Source of the DNA: Heligmosomoides polygyrus polygyrus
Taxonomy: Eukaryota > Nematoda > Chromadorea > Rhabditida > Heligmosomidae
Direction of reading: 5' to 3'
NCBI GenBank assembly: GCA_947396885.1
Contig: OX377203.1
Span: 26,043,253-26,107,252, forward strand
Length of the DNA stretch: 64,000 nucleotides
The position numbers were made by a program, and so were the translations under genes. The notes under the pieces were generated by a model that saw only the letters and a list, made by a program, of their open reading frames with translations, had not been told where the DNA came from and did no database searches. Positions 61,283 to 64,000 of this stretch are shown here, in pieces. The stretch's first letter is position 1. Every line of letters starts with the position of its first letter.

Positions 61283-62246
61283 TCGGACGTCTTCGAGCCT
61301 CGCCTACGACACGCGAATAGGAAGCGGTTTCCGCGCGCGGCACTATCGGTGAGCAGGGTGCGAACGAAATTCTCGCCAAAACATTGCATCGGCCGGGAAT
61401 CGAACCCGGGCCGCCCGCGTGGCAGGCGAGCATTCTACCACTGAACCACCGATGCTTGGACGTCTTCGAGCCTCGCCTGCGACACGCGAATAGGAAGCGG
61501 TTTCCGCGCGCGGCACTATCGGTGAGCAGGGTGCGAACGAAATTCTCGCCAAAACATTGCAACGGCCGGGAATCGAACCCGGGCCGCCCGCGTGGCAGGC
61601 GAGCATTCTACCACTGAACCACCGATGCTTGGACGTCTTCGAGCCTCGCCTACGACACGCGAATAGGAAGCGGTTTCCGCGCGCGGCACTATCGGTGAGC
61701 AGGGTGCGAACGAAATTCTCGCCAAAACATTGCATCGGCCGGGAATCGAACCCGGGCCGCCCGCGTGGCAGGCGAGCATTCTACCACTGAACCACCGATG
61801 CTTAGACGTCTTCGAGAATCGCCTGCGACACGCGAATAGGAAGCGGTTTCCGCGCGCGGCACTATCGGTGAGCAGGGTGCGAACGAAATTCTCGCCAAAA
61901 CATTGCATCGGCCGGGAATCGAACCCGGGCCGCCCGCGTGGCAGGCGAGCATTCTACCACTGAACCACCGATGCTCGGACGTCTTCGAGCCTCGCCTACG
62001 ACACGCGAATAGGAAGCGGTTTCCGCGCGCGGCACTCGGTGAGCAGGGTGCGAACGAAATTCTCGCCAAAACATTGCATCGGCCGGGAATCGAACCCGGG
62101 CCGCCCGCGTGGCAGGCGAGCATTCTACCACTGAACCACCGATGCTTGGACGTCTTCGAGCCTCGCCTACGACACGCGAATAGGAAGCGGTTTCCGCGCG
62201 CGGCACTATCGGTGAGCAGGGTGCGAACGAAGTTCTCGCCAAACAT

Positions 62247-62343
62247 TGCATCGGCCGGGAATCGAACCCGGGCCCATCGGCCGGGAATCGAACCCGGGCC
62301 GCCCGCGTGGCAGGCGAGCACTCTACCACTGAACCACCGATGC
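62247..62343 (-). tRNA. T-arm-duplicated tRNA-Gly(GCC), subtype i
   Basis: Last duplicated copy before the right edge. Confidence 0.85.
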
Positions 62344-63825
62344 TTGGACGTCTTCGAGCCTCGCCTACGACACGCGAATAGGAAGCGGTTTCCGCGCGCG
62401 GCACTCGGTGAGCAGGGTGCGAACGAAATTCTCGCCAAAACATTGCATCGGCCGGGAATCGAACCCGGGCCGCCCGCGTGGCAGGCGAGCATTCTACCAC
62501 TGAACCACCGATGCTTGGACGTCTTCGAGCCTCGCCTACGACACGCGAATAGGAAGCGGTTTCCGCGCGCGGCACTATCGGTGAGCAGGGTGCGAACGAA
62601 ATTCTCGCCAAAACATTGCATCGGCCGGGAATCGAACCCGGGCCGCCCGCGTGGCAGGCGAGCATTCTACCACTGAACCACCGATGCTTGGACGTCTTCG
62701 AGCCTCGCCTGCGACACGCGAATAGGAAGCGGTTTCCGCGCGCAGCACTATCGGTGAGCAGGGTGCGAACGAAATTCTCGCCAAAACATTGCAACGGCCG
62801 GGAATCGAACCCGGGCCGCCCGCGTGGCAGGCGAGCATTCTACCACTGAACCACCGATGCTTGGACGTCTTCGAGCCTCGCCTACGACACGCGAATAGGA
62901 AGCGGTTTCCGCGCGCGGCACTATCGGTGAGCAGGGTGCGAACGAAATTCTCGCCAAAACATTGCATCGGCCGGGAATCGAACCCGGGCCGCCCGCGTGG
63001 CAGGCGAGCATTCTACCACTGAACCACCGATGCTTAGACGTCTTCGAGAATCGCCTGCGACACGCGAATAGGAAGCGGTTTCCGCGCGCGGCACTATCGG
63101 TGAGCAGGGTGCGAACGAAATTCTCGCCAAAACATTGCATCGGCCGGGAATCGAACCCGGGCCGCCCGCGTGGCAGGCGAGCATTCTACCACTGAACCAC
63201 CGATGCTCGGACGTCTTCGAGCCTCGCCTACGACACGCGAATAGGAAGCGGTTTCCGCGCGCGGCACTCGGTGAGCAGGGTGCGAACGAAATTCTCGCCA
63301 AAACATTGCATCGGCCGGGAATCGAACCCGGGCCGCCCGCGTGGCAGGCGAGCATTCTACCACTGAACCACCGATGCTTGGACGTCTTCGAGCCTCGCCT
63401 ACGACACGCGAATAGGAAGCGGTTTCCGCGCGCGGCACTATCGGTGAGCAGGGTGCGAACGAAATTCTCGCCAAAACATTGCATCGGCCGGGAATCGAAC
63501 CCGGGCCGCCCGCGTGGCAGGCGAGCATTCTACCACTGAACCACCGATGCTTGGACGTCTTCGAGCCTCGCCTGCGACACGCGAATAGGAAGCGGTTTCC
63601 GCGCGCGGCACTATCGGTGAGCAGGGTGCGAACGAAATTCTCGCCAAAACATTGCAACGGCCGGGAATCGAACCCGGGCCGCCCGCGTGGCAGGCGAGCA
63701 TTCTACCACTGAACCACCGATGCTTGGACGTCTTCGAGCCTCGCCTACGACACGCGAATAGGAAGCGGTTTCCGCGCGCGGCACTATCGGTGAGCAGGGT
63801 GCGAACGAAATTCTCGCCAAAACAT

Positions 63826-63896
63826 TGCTTCGGCCGGGAATCGAACCCGGGCCGCCCGCGTGGCAGGCGAGCATTCTACCACTGAACCACCGATGC
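63826..63896 (-). tRNA. tRNA-Gly(GCC), last complete copy, acceptor A3-A70 mismatch
   Basis: The 3' strand is CCGAAGC instead of CCGATGC. The following bases to 64000 are a full spacer and the first bases of the next unit. Confidence 0.85.
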
Positions 63897-64000
63897 TTAG
63901 ACGCCTTCGAGAATCGCCTGCGACACGCGAATAGGAAGCGGTTTCCGCGCGCGGCACTATCGGTGAGCAGGGTGCGAACGAAATTCTCGCCAAAACATTG

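Larger units (their letters stand above)
35711..63896 (-). tRNA. tRNA-Gly(GCC): 161 tRNA-Gly(GCC) genes: positions of all copies
   Basis: Lowest coordinate (discriminator base) of each 71-nt copy: 35711, 35884, 36057, 36426, 36599, then 36970 to 38008 every 173; 38377 to 39588 every 173; 39759 to 40970 every 173; 41141 to 42179 every 173; 42550 to 43069 every 173; 43438 to 44649 every 173; 44820 to 45858 every 173; 46229, 46402, 46574, then 46745 to 47610 every 173; 47979 to 49017 every 173; 49388, 49561, 49733, then 49904 to 50769 every 173; 51138 to 53214 every 173; 53385 to 54423 every 173; 54794 to 56697 every 173; 57068 to 57587 every 173; 57758; 58129, 58302, 58475; 58646; 59015; 59386; 59557; 59926; 60297; 60668, 60841, 61014; 61385 to 61904 every 173; 62075; 62444 to 63136 every 173; 63307 to 63826 every 173. 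The 19 T-arm-duplicated copies (97 nt) are listed separately. Confidence 0.96.
35711..64000 (-). repeat. Tandem tRNA-Gly(GCC) satellite array, 173-bp basic unit, open at the right edge
   Basis: 161 complete head-to-tail units fill 28.3 kb. The basic unit is 173 bp, a 71-bp tRNA gene plus a 102-bp spacer. Spacing departs from 173 only by a 2-bp spacer deletion (CACTCGGTG for CACTATCGGTG), loss of one T in the terminator, and a 26-bp T-arm duplication, giving steps of 171, 172, 197 and 199. The spacer has a perfect palindrome CCGCGCGCGG and three linked 5'-flank variants: TTGGACG, TTAGACG (always with GAGAATCGCCTGCG) and TCGGACG. Variant patterns recur in blocks, so units spread in groups by unequal exchange. 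The last bases of the window are the start of unit 162. Confidence 0.98.

Noticed and set aside
35556..63993. Dozens of open frames on both strands across the array (77-622 codons, for example minus strand 58433-60301)
   Set aside because: They are translations of the tRNA repeat and its spacer. The 173-bp unit shifts frame each turn, has few stops, and the long runs occur only where 26-bp duplications and 2-bp deletions reset the frame. Starts are mostly TTG, and the peptides repeat the same tRNA-derived text.
35711..64000. CRISPR array
   Set aside because: Repeats are regular, but the so-called spacers are nearly identical to each other, each repeat is a complete eukaryotic tRNA gene, and the region is plainly animal nuclear DNA with introns.
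35711..64000. Assembly artefact as the whole explanation of the array
   Set aside because: Units differ by many private substitutions arranged in consistent blocks, and unit lengths vary in a patterned way, which simple collapse or duplication of one read would not produce. Some local block copies could still be errors.

Overview
The window looks like nuclear DNA of a nematode, most likely a strongylid-type (clade V) roundworm. The reasons are: a worm-style muscarinic receptor exon, a many-exon gene with short introns and TTTCAG-type acceptors, tRNA-derived SINEs, RTE- and CR1/Jockey-like LINE pieces, DD34D and DD37D mariner-like elements, and a tRNA-Gly(GCC) whose sequence agrees with the nematode form as I remember it. 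Species cannot be fixed from the sequence alone.

Left part (1-10.8 kb): the last coding exon of a muscarinic-type GPCR (257-544, plus strand) sits at the left edge. It is followed by a repeat-rich intergenic stretch: SINE copies, a palindromic maT-like mariner remnant (3124-4046), LINE fragments, a foldback element with a small palindromic MITE inside it (about 5945-7135), a DD34D mariner remnant (about 8031-8932), and a 5'-truncated, frameshifted LINE reverse transcriptase (about 9130-10742).

Middle part (10.9-35 kb): one large minus-strand gene, the THO-complex subunit thoc-2. I rebuilt it as about 37 exons of roughly 1500 codons. Splice phases fit at every junction I checked, except that one short exon near 27.8 kb is weak and the last three exons are tentative. 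Its introns hold SINEs, an RTE fragment, a long foldback element and a degenerate mariner-like element.

Right part (35.7-64.0 kb, running off the right edge): a head-to-tail array of 161 complete tRNA-Gly(GCC) units in 28.3 kb, all on the minus strand, with a basic period of 173 bp (71-nt tRNA plus 102-nt spacer). Every copy keeps the GCC anticodon. The internal A and B boxes are kept in nearly all copies, and most copies end in a TTTT Pol III terminator. Nineteen copies carry an exact 26-nt duplication of the T-arm and 3' acceptor strand, and all nineteen have only TTT after them. Thirty-four copies have a U4-U69 acceptor mismatch. Rare variants recur at fixed offsets (692, 911, 1382, 3159 and 5061 bp), so the array has satellite-like higher-order structure. 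It begins about 0.7 kb upstream of the thoc-2 start codon, on the same strand. This tRNA satellite is the outstanding feature of the window. The long open frames that cross it on both strands are by-products of a stop-poor repeat, not genes.
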